From NCBI GenBank assembly GCA_963575745.1, contig CAUYUJ010004291.1, forward strand, positions 248,317 to 312,316: a stretch of 64,000 bases of DNA. Direction: 5' to 3'. The notes under the pieces are model-generated. The model was given only the letters and a program-made list of their open reading frames with translations. It was not told where the DNA came from and did no database searches. The DNA comes from Prorocentrum cordatum (Eukaryota; Sar; Dinophyceae; Prorocentrales; Prorocentraceae). Made by a program: the position numbers and the translations under genes. How positions within the stretch are numbered: the first letter of the stretch is position 1; every line of letters begins with the position of its first letter. Positions 9,547-21,179 of the stretch are shown here, piece after piece.

Positions 9547-11729
9547 ATGTCGGACCAGACGAACGTGGCACATACCCTCGTGGCCAACTTGAGGCAGCGC
9601 GTGGCCTTCGCCACCGCCCAAGTGAACGCGGGCTTAGACCGCTCCATGATCATGCAGGCGCAAGCGGATGCGTTCTCGCTGGACGTCCAGAATACCAGCG
9701 GCATCACGCTCGAGATCGCCACGGAAGTCTCTGCCGAGGTCTCCGCTTTGCACTCCCCGTGGACACCCGAGCAGCGCGCTACTCTGGCTACAGTCTTGGG
9801 CAACTGCGCCCAGAAGAAGGGCAAGGCCCTAACAGGTTCGGCCAGGCCGAACCAGACGATGCTGACCATGGAGAAGTACTTCACCGAGGCCGACTGGACC
9901 TTCCTCCAGGACCCTACGGCTTCGGTGACCCCGAAGCTTGACTACATGGCCCAGCGTCTCTGGCGCCTAGGGCTCACTTGTCCCAGCATTCCGACGATGA
10001 AGCGTGGAGTTGCAATCGTGCTTCTCGTGGGCCTCCCTCCAGAGATGTCCGATATCTCAGCCGAGACGAAGACGCAGTGGTCCAAGGCCCTCAAGAAGGC
10101 GATCAAGACACTGGACTCGCAGAACGAGTGGCCAGGCACGCACTTGGTAAAGTACCCCGTGCTCCCCTCGGAGCTCCCTCGCTCAATGCTGGACTTCGCC
10201 TACGAGGGCAAGGGGTTGCCTGTGGCGCCGCCGAGCGCCGTCACGCCGATTGCGCTCGACAAGGCAGCGAGTGCTTTCGGGTATAAGAGGTCGCACACCA
10301 CGCTCCAGACCCAGCAACCTACGTCTACGGCCGTTGCGTCGTTCGCCTCGCCAGCTCCGTCGGCTGGGGGCCCTCTCAGCTTGACTGCCCAGAACCTGCA
10401 GAACTTCGGGGCGATGCTCCAGCAGATCGAAGCTCTGAGGAACTTCGGGGCGATGTTCCAGGGTGGCCAGCCTCAGGACGGTTGTGGCTTGGCCAACTTC
10501 AAGGACCTGAGGCCGACGGCGAGTGCCACCAAGGGCCACGGTACGCTGAGCGCCGAGACTTTGCCGATGGCTGCCGCATCGTCCCCTGGGACCGCGTCGC
10601 TGACCCCCGTGGTTGACTCGCAGGGGTCAGGGAGTCAAGGTGCCGATGCAGCACCCAGTGGAGCCGAGGTACCTGGCGCAGCAGCTGCGGATGAGGCCGA
10701 TGCGCTGGAGGAGGCGATGTTGGCCTCCGCGAAGGCTGCAGGGAGTCACTTGGCAGCGAAAGCTGACAAGAAGGACACGGGCGGCAAGGGCAGAGGCAGG
10801 GGGAAGGGCACGACCAAGGGCAAGGGCAAGGGCAGGGGCGCGGGCAAGGGCACCAAGCCCCCGCCCACGGACAAGGGCCAGGTGGTCCAGAGCACCTCGA
10901 AGCAGGCCGTCAAGAACGGGCCCAAGGTGGGTCTCCCCAAGGGGGTTACAGGCCCGCGAAGGGTATGAAGACGACGACGACGACGACGACGACGACGACT
11001 ACGACGACGACGGCTCGAAAACACAAGACCCCCCTTTAACATTTCACCCTGCGGAACCCGATCGGGGCCCTGGGGGGCCGAACCGATAAACCTGCTAACA
11101 ATTTGATTTTTACAGGCCTGGAGGGGCGGGTGGGAGGAGGGGGAGGGGAAGGAGGAGGGTAGGGGTAAGGGCAGGATGGGGAGAGGGAGGGATGGGGAGG
11201 GATAGGGAGGAGGGGTGAGGGCTAAGTGTCCTCAGAGGGGCTTTGTATGGTTTATGGCCCCGAGGGGGGTTAGTGACGCGTTAGGTTTGGGGCCCTCTGG
11301 TGGTTGTGGTCCTGGGGTCCTTTAGGGTTTAAGGGTCCTGTCGGGATTGGGGCCATGTCGGGTTGGGGGCCACGTCGGATTTAGGGTCCTGGAGTGCTTG
11401 GGGCCCTGTTGAGCTCAGGGTAATGTAAGGTTTAATGCCATGTAGGGTCTAAGGTCATGTAGGGTTTAAGGCCATGTAGGGCTTAACAACAGAAGGCTAA
11501 GAGTTCCGCCAGCCCCTCTCCGAGAGGCGTCTTCAAGAAGGGTAAGGCCGTGATCGACATCCGCGAGTGCCTGGGCGACATCGGCGACCGCGATCGGAAC
11601 ACGTTCCAGTCGAAAGCGTATTGCCAGGCGAAGGTCCAGGCGAAGCAGGCCAAGCTTTCGGACTCGGCGATCTCGGAGGCTGCGAAGTGGGCCTACGCTC
11701 AGGCTGGGCGCGTTTGGGACCAGGCCTGA
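9547..11729 (+). CDS. Gag-like / nucleic-acid-binding protein, two exons
   Basis: Exon 1 (9547-10962) starts with MSDQTNVAHTLVANL. It has a helical N-terminal domain, a central block MEKYFTEADWTFLQD, an Ala/Ser/Pro linker and a Lys/Gly/Arg tract (GRGRGKGTTKGKGKGRGAGK) that should bind nucleic acid. Exon 2 (11493-11729) adds a C-terminal domain (FKKGKAVIDIRECLGDIGD...). The AGG|GTATGA donor and CAACAG acceptor keep phase 0. The block resembles LDNYVTEKMWACLQD of the minus-strand gene at 29890-31467, which also ends in a short G/R-I-containing C-terminal domain, so I group them as one family. A relict leader precedes the start by 48 bp, and a transposase-like gene follows on the same strand. 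A capsid- or Gag-type role in a mobile element is inference; no enzymatic motif is seen. Confidence 0.6.
10963..11492 (+). repeat. Intron carrying intron family 2 element
   Basis: A GTATGA donor is followed by (GAC)n, GGCTCGAAAACACAAG, ACATTTCACCCTGCGGAA, GATCGGGGCCCTGGGGGGCC and GGCCTGGAGGGGCGGGTG, the same order as the intron at 5303. The 3' half (about 11220-11480) is a degenerate array of GGGTTTAAGGCCATGTAG-like units. The host gene carries a leader relic, so this intron was probably gained after retroposition. Confidence 0.65.
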
Positions 11730-12334
11730 ATTGTTTGAGTGGTTTTTTGTTTCTCTTGATTGCTCTCACACGCGTGGGTGATGCGTGAATAGCTTGTGTT
11801 CAAGCAACGTGAGAGCCTCCTCTGTTCAAGCGCGTCGGGTCTGCGCTAACAGAGGCAGATCGGCCCAGTGCCTCCTCCCCTCTATAGACCCCCCCTCTCA
11901 CACACACACACACACGCACACACACACACACAACTCCCAACTCCTGCTCCTGTGTGGCCAAGCAGACATCAGAGCGAACTCGTGTCCGAAGGTGCGCCTT
12001 TCCTCCCTTCCCCCTCCCTCCCACCGCCCCTCCAGGCCGAAAAAAAAACAACAAAAATCAAGATTTCGGTTCCACTGGAAAGGGGATGGGGGAGGGGGGA
12101 GGAGAAGGATGACCCCCCTAAGACACACAAAACACAACAAACAACACACGTTCGGTTCCTCTGGGAATGGGAGGGAGAGGAGGAGGATGAGGAGGAGGAG
12201 GAGGAGGTCCTTCGTGAATTCCAAGGGGTCCTTCGTGAATTCCAGGGGGTCCTTCGTGAATTCAAGGGGCTCCTTCAGCATTATTGTTTCAGCTTGATCC
12301 ATGCTCCCGAGGACCCGTGCACCTTCTTCCAGCT
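11730..12334. repeat. Spacer with (CA)n and a 21-bp tandem repeat
   Basis: (CA)n lies at about 11897-11932. Motifs near 12064 and 12150 (TTCGGTTCC...TGG) match one near 7070. Three tandem copies of a unit containing GGTCCTTCGTGAATTC lie at 12208-12270. No gene is supported here. Confidence 0.6.
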
Positions 12335-12356
12335 CGCAGCCTTTTTTTGCGTCAAG
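12335..12356 (+). promoter_or_regulatory. Relict spliced leader
   Basis: CGCAGCCTTTTTTTG followed by CGTCAAG matches the leader body with a lengthened T run. It ends 18 bases before ATG 12375. Confidence 0.55.
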
Positions 12357-12374
12357 TGTTTACGGCATCGGAGT

Positions 12375-14396
12375 ATGCAGCCTGCTAAGAAGCCCCGTTT
12401 GGTATCATACGGCAAGGCCTCTCATGCAACCGCGAGCGCCATTGCGCACTTGATGGAGGAAATAAAACGAGATGGGTTGCCAGAAGCCTTTTCGAGGCCG
12501 ACTCAGGCCCGCCACCGCGAGAAAGTAGCTAGGGGCCAGACCAGCTATGGGCCCCTGTTGCAGTGTATCAAGTTGCCCTCTACTGAGGGCCGTGGTAAGA
12601 CAATGGATGTCTGGTTTCAGCATCCTCTCGGGTGGTTGGAAGCCGCTTGTGAGGCCTCAGCTGAATATAAGAAGATGCTCTTGCAACTGATTGAAAAACA
12701 CAATGGGCACCTCACGATTTTCGCATACTGTGATGAAATAACTCCAGGGAATGTTTTGGATGGGAGGAACGCCAGGAAGGTCCACGCGGCCTACTGGAGT
12801 TTCAAAGAGCTCGAGTGGCCAGCTTTAGGAAACGAGCTGCTGTGGCAGACTATATGTGCAATTCGTTCGAAGCAAGCTGACAAAGTGGTTGGTGGTATAT
12901 CTTGTATCATGAAGCACGCTTTGAAATATTTCTTCAATCGCCCTAACGGGCCAGATCTTAGAAACGGCGTTCGGCTCCTCATAGATGGACAAACATATCT
13001 ACTTCACGGAAAGGTGGGAAGTATGATACAAGACGAGCGCGCGCATAAATTTATATTGTATTGCAAGGGTGCGACAGGAATTAAACCATGTTGTTTGTGC
13101 CAGAATGTGGTTAAGCCGTCTAGCAATTTGCTTCCCGATCCAACGGGATATTGCATCCCATCCACTTGCATGGATTCGAGTAGGTTTCACTTGCGCACGC
13201 ACGAGAGTATCCGTAGCATTCAAAGGCGTCTTAAGTATATTGCTGAGAACGAGCCTGCTCGACTGGATGGCCTGGAGATCCTGCTTGGCTTTTCATTTAA
13301 TGCAGCATCTATATTGCAGGACGAGGATCTCGACCTGCGATTGCCCGAAGTGGTTGCGTGGGATTGGATGCATTGCTACATGGTGGGAGGAACGTTCGAG
13401 CGAGAGGTGAATGCATTTTTGGAGTGCTCAGGGCGCCACAATCTAGGCATTGACAAACTGCAATCGTATGCTGAAAAATGGGTCTGGCCAAGAGGGTATG
13501 CTCATGCCAAAAATGTTTGCCAGGGTCGCACATTGAATGGTAGTGCGTCAGAGTTCGTTTCACTTGCACCAGTTCTCGAAAAGTGGGTTTCCGATGTTGT
13601 GGCTAAGTTTTCGGTTCGGGCGGATGTGTTGAAAGATGAAGTGGCCAGCATATTAGCATTGTGTAAAGTTGTGGGGATGCTGATCAATGCTAACAGCGGT
13701 TTCGTAACACCAGCAATGTTGAAAAGGCAAATGGAGACCCACATGGCATGTCATCAAATTGCGTACGGAATAGAACTCTTCAAGCCTAAAGATCATCTAG
13801 ACCAGCACCTTCCAGCCCAGATGGAAAACCAGGGGTGTCTTCTTTCAACCTTTCTTCATGAAAGGAAACACCGAGTAATTAAAACCATGGCTCAGGGGCG
13901 ACATGGTCTCCAGGGGTATGATAAGGGGATCATGGAAGAAGTCACGGTGCAACATTTGCACGACATAGCTCATCACAAGTTGTTCGGGGTTGATTTGCTC
14001 GGCCCGAAAAGGGCTGGCAAAAAATTAATCAATGCGTTGTGCCATACTTTGCCAATTGATCCCAACGCTGAGGATCTTGTGAGCTCGGCCTCCGCTCACG
14101 TCAACGGCAGGGCAGTTTACCTCGGGGACGTCGTTGCGTTTAGGGATGAGCGAGGCGAGCTTGCTTTCGGTGACGTATACATTTTCATGCAACTAGCAGG
14201 TGCACTCGTGAGTGTGGTTTCAAAATGGGATCTGATAGAGCTGTGCGATTCGCATGCGAAGTGCTTGGTTCGTTCTGCGCCCATGCTCCTCCCACTCCAG
14301 AACATACTGGAGGCGTGCATCTTCTTTGGTGCTCAGGAGGGCTCAGTGTCTCACGTGCTGTTTCCCCAGAGGCTTCAGATCAGCTTGAAAGCCTGA
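12375..14396 (+). CDS. DDE transposase-like protein T1 (673 aa)
   Basis: This long intronless frame starts 18 bp after a leader relic. It shows the spacing of a DDE/D nuclease with a zinc-binding insert: a strand ending AYCDEITPGN (Asp about 120), MIQDERAHK (Asp about 220), PCCLCQNVV (zinc-like Cys about 239-242), WDWMHCYMVGG (Asp about 330), then PKDHLDQHLP and FLHERKHR (Glu about 496). The order D...D...CxxC...D...H-x-H...E is seen again in T2 (35686-37692), and more distantly in T3 (39217-40923). DDE transposases cut and join DNA at element ends. I cannot assign a superfamily with confidence (CMC or KDZ-like groups share a Cys/His insert). The codon pattern is less GC-ending than neighbours such as 9547-11729, suggesting a mobile origin. 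No internal stop is present. Confidence 0.6.
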   Translation: MQPAKKPRLVSYGKASHATASAIAHLMEEIKRDGLPEAFSRPTQARHREKVARGQTSYGPLLQCIKLPSTEGRGKTMDVWFQHPLGWLEAACEASAEYKKMLLQLIEKHNGHLTIFAYCDEITPGNVLDGRNARKVHAAYWSFKELEWPALGNELLWQTICAIRSKQADKVVGGISCIMKHALKYFFNRPNGPDLRNGVRLLIDGQTYLLHGKVGSMIQDERAHKFILYCKGATGIKPCCLCQNVVKPSSNLLPDPTGYCIPSTCMDSSRFHLRTHESIRSIQRRLKYIAENEPARLDGLEILLGFSFNAASILQDEDLDLRLPEVVAWDWMHCYMVGGTFEREVNAFLECSGRHNLGIDKLQSYAEKWVWPRGYAHAKNVCQGRTLNGSASEFVSLAPVLEKWVSDVVAKFSVRADVLKDEVASILALCKVVGMLINANSGFVTPAMLKRQMETHMACHQIAYGIELFKPKDHLDQHLPAQMENQGCLLSTFLHERKHRVIKTMAQGRHGLQGYDKGIMEEVTVQHLHDIAHHKLFGVDLLGPKRAGKKLINALCHTLPIDPNAEDLVSSASAHVNGRAVYLGDVVAFRDERGELAFGDVYIFMQLAGALVSVVSKWDLIELCDSHAKCLVRSAPMLLPLQNILEACIFFGAQEGSVSHVLFPQRLQISLKA

Positions 14397-15184
14397 CTTT
14401 GGGTAGATACAAAGGGGAGGGGGGAACAGAGGGGGAATAGCAAAATGGGTTACACGGGTCGGGGACGGTGCATCTGCCAGTAGATATGCTTGACGTTGGC
14501 TCTTGTTCTGATCATGCCACGGCTGAAAAACACAACAACATAGCACCCATCATCGTTGCATCATAAGCATAAGTACGACCATCAACATCAACATAAATGG
14601 TTAACATCGACATCACCAGCATTAGCATCATCGTCATCACCCTCATCAGCACCATCGTCATCACCACCATCGTCAGCGTCTCCGCCATCACCCACCCGTC
14701 GATACTGATCTGACGATCCCGAGCCGCCGACCCAGAAATCGAGGGGGTCCGACCCTCCTTCCCTTCTCTCTCACACCTTATATCCCTGCTCCGACCCTCT
14801 CCGCCTCCGCCTCCGCCTCCTCATGTTTCCTCCGCCTCATCCCACTTTCTCCGTCCTCATCCTGAATTTCCTGCCTCCTCCACCTCTTCCCCCTCCCCCC
14901 GATACTCAACTTCCACTTCCATTATCATCTCCCCCCCTTCCCTTTTTCCAAAGCTCCTCCGCCTTTTTCATCCTCATCTTCCTTCTTTTTCCAAGCTCCG
15001 CCTCTCTTTTTTGAGAACGGCCCCCCCTGCTAACCAGGTTAGCGCACTTAGCTATCCAAGATAGTATCCTGGTTATAACCTCACGGCTAAGTTGGTTCCC
15101 AAGCTGGTTACTATCTGGTCGGCTAAGTGGGCCATTGCGCTTATAAGCTGATCCTATCCACACTATCTACTAAGCAAAGGGGGT
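14397..15184. other. Intergenic: CATCA-type triplets, pyrimidine tracts
   Basis: A degenerate (CAT/CAC)n stretch lies at 14560-14700 and a CT-rich stretch at 14800-15010. At 15025-15175 are the same AGCTATC-type short motifs as at 2560-2800. No gene is seen. Confidence 0.45.
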
Positions 15185-15775
15185 GAGCACCCCAGCACGC
15201 CTGACACCGCCTGCCTTTTGGAACACCAATTCGTAGAGGCCACTCACCCTGCAAAAACTGCTCCGGGACCCCCCACCACGCCTGAAGCCACCCACCCTGC
15301 AAAAACTGCTCCGGGACCCCTCCACCACGCTTGACACCGCGTGCCTTCTGGAACACCTACGCATCGTTTCTTAGAGGCCACTCGCCCTGCAAAAACTGTT
15401 CCGGGACCCCCCACCACGCCTGCTCCGGGACCCCCCACCGCGCCTCTGCCTTTTGGAACACCTACGCATCAGTTCTTAAAAGCCACTCACCCTGCAAAAA
15501 CTGTTCCGGGACCCCCCACCACGCCTGCTCCGGGACTCCCCACCACGCCTGACACCGCCTGCCTTTTGGAACACCAGTTCTTAGAGGCCACTCACCCTGC
15601 AAAAACTGTTCCGGGACCCCCCACCACGCCTGCTCCGGGACCCCCCACCACGCCTTTGCCTTTTGGAACACCTACGCATCAGTTCTTCGAGGCCACTTAC
15701 CCTGCAAAAACTGTTCCGGGACCCCCCACCACGCCTGCTCCGGGACTCCCCACCACGCCTGACACCGCCTGCCTT
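15185..15775. repeat. 105-bp satellite, array 2
   Basis: There are about six monomers. The GCAAAAACTG landmark occurs near 15251, 15299, 15389, 15494, 15599 and 15704, so the regular period is 105 bp with two shortened units at the start. A 192-aa proline-rich frame across it is a repeat artefact. Confidence 0.9.
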
Positions 15776-16440
15776 GCCCAGAGGATCTACACAGCTGAAA
15801 AAAAAACAATGATATTAAGTTGGCCACATATAAGCATATGCATGGTAGATAAGCGAATAAGTTCGAATGGCTCTCTTGTTGTTTACACAGTTCGGCACAT
15901 CAGAAACACAACGACATAGGATTGGCAGCATGTCGTGAGTTTCCGAAGTGCGCGTGGCATTGCACGGCGTAGCACAGCTATTTTTCACGAGCAACGAGGC
16001 ACCAACAAACGCCGAAAGCCAATTCCTTCTTCTCATCATTTGTCCTCCTTTTCCTCCTCTGCATCCTCCTCCACCTTTTCCTCCTCCTCGCTCTCGCGTG
16101 TTTCACCCTACCCTGTGGTCCAGAATGCTTGTGTTTCAAGGATCATGTATATCATGATTCGTACAGCTTGTTTTTCAAGCATCGGTGTTGTAGTAAACAA
16201 TGCAAATGCTGACGTTGTGTTTGTCTGCGTATAAATCAACGTGATTTCCACAAGATACGCATGCCAACGTGATGCCTACACGGTTTGTTGTACAATCGTA
16301 TGATACGCCCACATGCCCACACGATATGTATGCCAACGTTATGCCCATGATATGTTTTCTTCGATTGCCTTCCACAGTCACTCCAGGAGTTGGTCGATTC
16401 AGAGCTTGAAGCGTCAGCCAATCATACCTTCAAGCTGATC

Positions 16441-16555
16441 GTGATCTGGAGCCTCTGGAGCCTCTGGAGCCCCTGGAGACTCTGGAGCATCTGGAGCATC
16501 TGGAGCCCCTGGAGCTTCTGGAGCCTCTGGAGCCTCTGGAGCTGTTTAGCCGTTT
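16441..16555. repeat. 9-bp minisatellite
   Basis: There are about 12 imperfect copies of TCTGGAGCC (variants CCTGGAGCC, TCTGGAGCA). A few scattered copies continue to about 16615. Confidence 0.85.
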
Positions 16556-16983
16556 AGCCTGTGGAGCCCCTGGGGCTTAATTAGGGCCAGCTGTTTAGGA
16601 GCCTCAGGAGCCTCGGAGTTTAGGGGCCTCGTTGGTGCCTTCGGGTTATACTCAGCAGAGTCTGTGAGTTTTCTTCCTCGGGGTCTTGGATCCCGCAGAT
16701 CCCGCGCCGCCCGCCGCCTCGCTCAGCAACGCACCGCGGCCGCCCGTTGGCCGAACGATGCGGTTGACTCTGATTGCACGCGGGTCGCGCGCGACCGCTG
16801 GCCACTGGCCCAACTGCGCGACGGCGAAGCTACCGAGGCCCACCCTGGGATGAGCGGCGACGCCGCGCGCGCCTTCAGAAGCGGAGGCGCGCTTGCGCAG
16901 CGCACAGGCAAGGGGGCGCAACCCTGCAGAACGGCGCTCGATGGTTGACCAGGGCAGTTACAGCGGGCGCAGCCCCGATCGTG

Positions 16984-16984
16984 G

Positions 16985-17021
<37 letters not shown>
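16984..17021 (+). repeat. Poly(A) tract
   Basis: There is an uninterrupted run of about 37 A. It could be the tail of a retroposed RNA, but no gene is recognised immediately upstream and no flanking duplication was identified. Confidence 0.7.
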
Positions 17022-17023
<2 letters not shown>

Positions 17024-17283
17024 TGAATGTCTGCTGGGGCCATACGCAAGCGGCGGGACGGCGCAGTGAGAAGCCGAGCAAGGCTGCTTTGCCACAGTCA
17101 GACGGGGAAGGGGGGGGGGGGTACTTTGCAAAATCCCGATGCGCGGCGCGTGGGAGTTGGGAGGGGGGGGTGGGCTTTGCAAAATGCCGAACGCTGCCGC
17201 TGCCACCCCCAGATGAGAGTTCCACAGGTCCGGCCACGCTGGGGACTGTTGTTGAATCGAGTAATTTTCTGCCTGGCTACGAT

Positions 17284-17482
17284 TTTGATCGATTGTTGAT
17301 CGATTTTGATCGATTTCGATCGATTTTGATAGATTTTGATCGCCCCCGGAAATGTTTGATCGATTTTGATGGAAAATGATCGAATGTATCGCGTTTCGCC
17401 TCGGCGCGATGTTGATCGATTTTGATCGATTTTGATCGATTCTGATCGATTTTCATCGATTTTGATCGATTTTGATGGACCG
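17284..17482. repeat. (GATCGATTTT)n 10-bp arrays
   Basis: Two arrays of a 10-bp unit lie at 17284-17350 and 17408-17482, separated by about 55 unique bases. They are very rich in GATC and ATCGAT. Confidence 0.85.
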
Positions 17483-17559
17483 CCAAATCCGGACGACCAG
17501 TGGGTGATGGGGGTTTGATGGGTGTGTTGCTCGCGTGGAAATCTCCGCGTGGCCTTTGG

Positions 17560-20230
17560 GCTGAACGGGGCGTTGGGCCATGGATGAGGCAAGGCGATGC
17601 TGGGTGGGCATGTGCAAGCAAGCGCGCGTGCGCGGGTGGGCGTGCTGTGGAAGATTAAAAAATGATTGGGCTGGTGGCACATGGGTTGGGTGGGTTGTGG
17701 GATGGGCCGCGGTGGTGCCGACCGTGCGCTCTCATGCGCGTGCAGTTACGGCTGGCTGCTTGCCAGTAGGGGTTAGGTGAGGCGGACGTCACATCTCCCG
17801 CGGGCGCACGCGTGGCGGGGTGGGATAAGGATGGTTAGGGCAAGGCGCGGGGTGGCGTTGGCGCGCCAACGCTGCATCGGCGCGCGCGGCGGTGTCGAGC
17901 GGGCGCCGCTTGATGTGCTCCATCCAGCGCGGTTGCTGCACTTGGCGCTCGCTCGCCCCTATGGCGGCGAAGAACGAAACGCTGCCATGCCCCCCCCCCC
18001 CCCCCCCCCCCGCTCCCCACCCACCCACCCGAGAGCACGCGCGCGTTAACATCCGCCAGCGCAAGCCGATCCACCTCCACCCGCCAATCCCACGCAACCC
18101 AGCATCGCCTCGCACGTTGCTCGAAGGTTGCAGGCGCGCGCACTTGCACGCCCGCGCGCGACGCCGCGAGTTCAAGCGCGCACGCGCGCGCGAACGCGCG
18201 TACAAACCTTCTACCACCCTCCCGCACTGGCGCAAATCGCCTTGACGCCCCACGTAGTGGACGCCCAGAGGAGGCGCGCTCCTGCCCAAGGTCACACCAT
18301 GGCATTGAATCTGTCGCCCCAGGCGCGGAGAGGACGGACACCCCTGCGCGCGCTTTCCTACGCGGCAGACAGCGCGCACGCGGCGCGCGCGTGGCCACAC
18401 GAGCCTCGGCTGCGCGAGGAAGAGCACGGACTTGGCGACTTGGCCAAGCCCGCCGAGCCCGAACCGCAGCACCTCGCGCTGCGCGGATGCGCGCGGGATA
18501 AATGCCAGCGTGCGCGTCCGGGCATGCGTTCGCGAACGCGTGCGCGCGCTGGAAAGCCACGCGCGCGCGTGGGCGGCGGGGGGGGCTCGGCGCACGCGGC
18601 GGCGGCAGCGGTTGGGCGCGCGCGCGCAGTTGGTGAGCAACGCGGAGCGGCGCGCGCGCGCGAGATAGTTGGCGGGGCCAGGGCGGAGGCTGGCGCTGCG
18701 CGGCGCAATGGGAACTTTGACAAGGGCCCCCTCAAAACTGGCACACAATAAGCGGTCTCGCCGTCGGCACCTGCGCACGCAAGGGCGGTCGCGGCGCCGC
18801 GGGCCGCTGACGCGAGGGGCTGTGCGAGCTCGCCCTTGCGCGACGGCGGCCCGCTCGCGCGCGCGCTGACCGAACGACGCCCAGACGCTCGGGCAGGCGT
18901 TCTGGCACGGTCCGCCAGCGAATGAAACTGGCGCTTATCTTCTCGCGTTCGCCAAGGGCCAAGGGTGGAGTGGGGTGGTGGAGTTGGCGCGCGCGTGTGC
19001 GCGTAGTGGTGATGGCGCGCGCGCGTGATAGCGGCGACGGCGCGCGCGCGCGCGCGCGCGCGGGGGGGGGGGAAGGGGGCGCGCGGAAGGAAGGTCGGGG
19101 GAGGGGGTGTGTGGGGGGGGGAAGGCGGGGGGCAAGAGCGGGGGGGCTCGCGCAGCTTGGCGCGCGAGGGGGCTGGGACGGCCGAGGCCAGGCCCTCGCC
19201 AACCGCGTGCTGCAGCCCCTGGCTGGCGCTATACATGGGAATCACGGCGCCGCGGCGCGCGCGACCCGCGTTGTCGCGTGTTCCTTCGGCGCGGCCGCTC
19301 GATAAGTTTAGGTCGTTGCGCGCGCGGTGGTTGTTTGGAATGCGCGCGCAGCTCGGCGCGAGCCGCGCGCGCTTGAATTGCGACGCGGCCAGCGGCGCGG
19401 AGCGCTCAGACAGCGCGCGCGATGTAGCCGCGCCGGGCTCTCGCGCCCCCACGCCCCCCACAGAACTTCGGGGGGGGGCGATTCCGCTGGGGAGGGAAGT
19501 GTAGAGGCATGGGGCACCTGCGCATAGCGCCGCCCTGCCCAGTGGATGACAGGGAAGATGACGACGAACTCTCATGGGGGCTTGCGGCTTTGCTTGTGGC
19601 GCGAAGCAGTGCAGCGCGCGATGCGCTGCCCAAGGCCGCCCGAGCGACCCCCCATCGCCCCCGCCCCCGCCCGCCCGCCCGCCGACCCACCCGCCCGCCA
19701 CAACCATCGCCCCCTCAACCTCGCCCCGCCAACCCGCCCCCCACACACACGCGCGCGCTGCGCCATCACATCGCCCGCGCCCGCCTTCTGCGGCAACGGC
19801 GCTGCAGACGCAGCGCAAACGCCAAGCAATTCACCAACGTGGCCGCGCAGAACTTACAACAACCAGGGCACAGAGATGACGAATGGAGTGGCGGGGTTGG
19901 TCATGGGCGCTGATTCAAGGTTGAGAAGGCGCGCTGCATTTGGGGCGAATGGGGCGTTCATTAGGGGGGGGCCTGCACTGGGGACTTCGCGCGGGCTGAC
20001 GCGGCCTACATTGAGAGGGGGCGCGGCGCGTGGGGCGGTGGTGGGGGGGGGGGGGGCAGGGTTGAGGAGGGGCGGCGTGGAATTTCGATTTGGACAAGCG
20101 CACAAGAATAATCGACCAACACCCAACTCAGACATCTCAGCCCCCCCGCAATTCGAACAGGGTGGTCTCAGTTGGGGCCTGGTTTGCCCATCAGAACCCA
20201 TCAACCCCCGACCGCCCTGATAGGCTTAGA
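17560..20230. other. GC island, alternating GCGCGC tracts, no gene supported
   Basis: This is extreme GC with a 25-base C run (17989-18012). Alternating purine-pyrimidine runs, the longest at about 19040-19062, could adopt Z-DNA. Long open frames exist on both strands, but all are Arg/Ala/Pro-rich and mutually overlapping, as expected from base composition alone. I see no conserved protein. Confidence 0.5.
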
Positions 20231-20595
20231 TAGAACATCGAAATGTTGATCGGTTTGGCCGATATTTTTCAAAATTGCGATGGCCTGGGCCCCGAACGCG
20301 TTCGATCGGCGTTGGCCGATCTTTACCAGTTCCTGTGGCCTCCTGGCGACGTTTCTATGGTCGTTCGATGGCTTTCTGCCGGGGTGTGATGGCCTGCGCG
20401 CGCTCACGGACATCCCGCGGTAGGGGCGTGATGGGCGCTGCACGTTCGGCGCCGTTCCGCGATGGCGATGGGTTCAAGCTGGGGCGATTGCGGCAGCGGC
20501 CGACGGCGCCCCGCGATTTGCGCTGCGGGCCCCGATCGACCCAACGCGAGCGCCGCGACGAAGCCATGCGCACTAGGATGCCGCAAGGCCACGTC

Positions 20596-21175
20596 GCCGG
20601 TGTTGGGTGGGTGGTGGTGGGCTGGTGGTGGGTGGGTGCTGGGTGGGTCCCGTGGCGGTTGGGTCCCGCGATGGGTCGGTGGGTGGTGGATTGGTGGGTG
20701 TTCGGTGGGCGGTTGGTGGGTGGTGGGTGGGGTGGGGGGGGGTAGTCGGTGGGTGGTGGGGCGGGTGGTGGGCGGGTGGGCGTGGGTGGTGGGGGGGTGG
20801 TGGGTGGGTGATGAGTGGGTGTGGGTGGGTGGGTGGGTAGTCGGTGGGTGGGGTTGTGGGCTGGTGGTGGGTGGGTTGGGTGGCGGGTGGTGGGTGGGTG
20901 GTGGGTTGCGGGGGGGTGTGTGAGTGGGTTGGGTGGGTGGTGTGGGTGGGTGGTGGGATGGTGGTAACTGTGGTGGGGGGGGGCGGGTGGTGGGTGGTGG
21001 TGGTGGCTGGGTGGTGTTTGGTGGGTGGTGGGTGGTTGGCGGGTGTGGTGGGTCGTGGGTGGGTGGGTGGGAGGTGGGTGGGTGGGTGGGTGGTGGATGT
21101 GTGGCGGGCGGGTGGTGGGTGGCTGGGTGGGCGGGTGGTTGTGGACAGGTTGGTGGGTGTGGGGCGGAATGCGCG
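20596..21175. repeat. G-rich GGGTGGTGGGT minisatellite, about 580 bp
   Basis: This is a strand-asymmetric array of GGGTGG, GGTGGT and GGGTGGGT words with almost no C on the plus strand. Dense G-quadruplex potential is expected. The long Thr/Pro/His frames on the minus strand are artefacts of the repeat. Confidence 0.9.
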
Positions 21176-21179
21176 TAGG

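Noticed and set aside
11220-11480. Interstitial telomere (TTTAGGG-like) array
   Set aside because: The GGGTTTAAGG units are degenerate, about 18 bp long and not exact telomere repeats.
15341-15919. 192-aa proline-rich protein
   Set aside because: It is the 105-bp satellite read in one frame; the period is a multiple of three, so the frame stays open.
16984-17021. Poly(A) as the tail of a specific retroposed gene
   Set aside because: No coding sequence or leader relic lies upstream and no flanking duplication was found.
17789-19818. Overlapping long frames in the GC island
   Set aside because: They are Ala/Arg/Pro-rich on both strands with no motif; base composition alone keeps them open.
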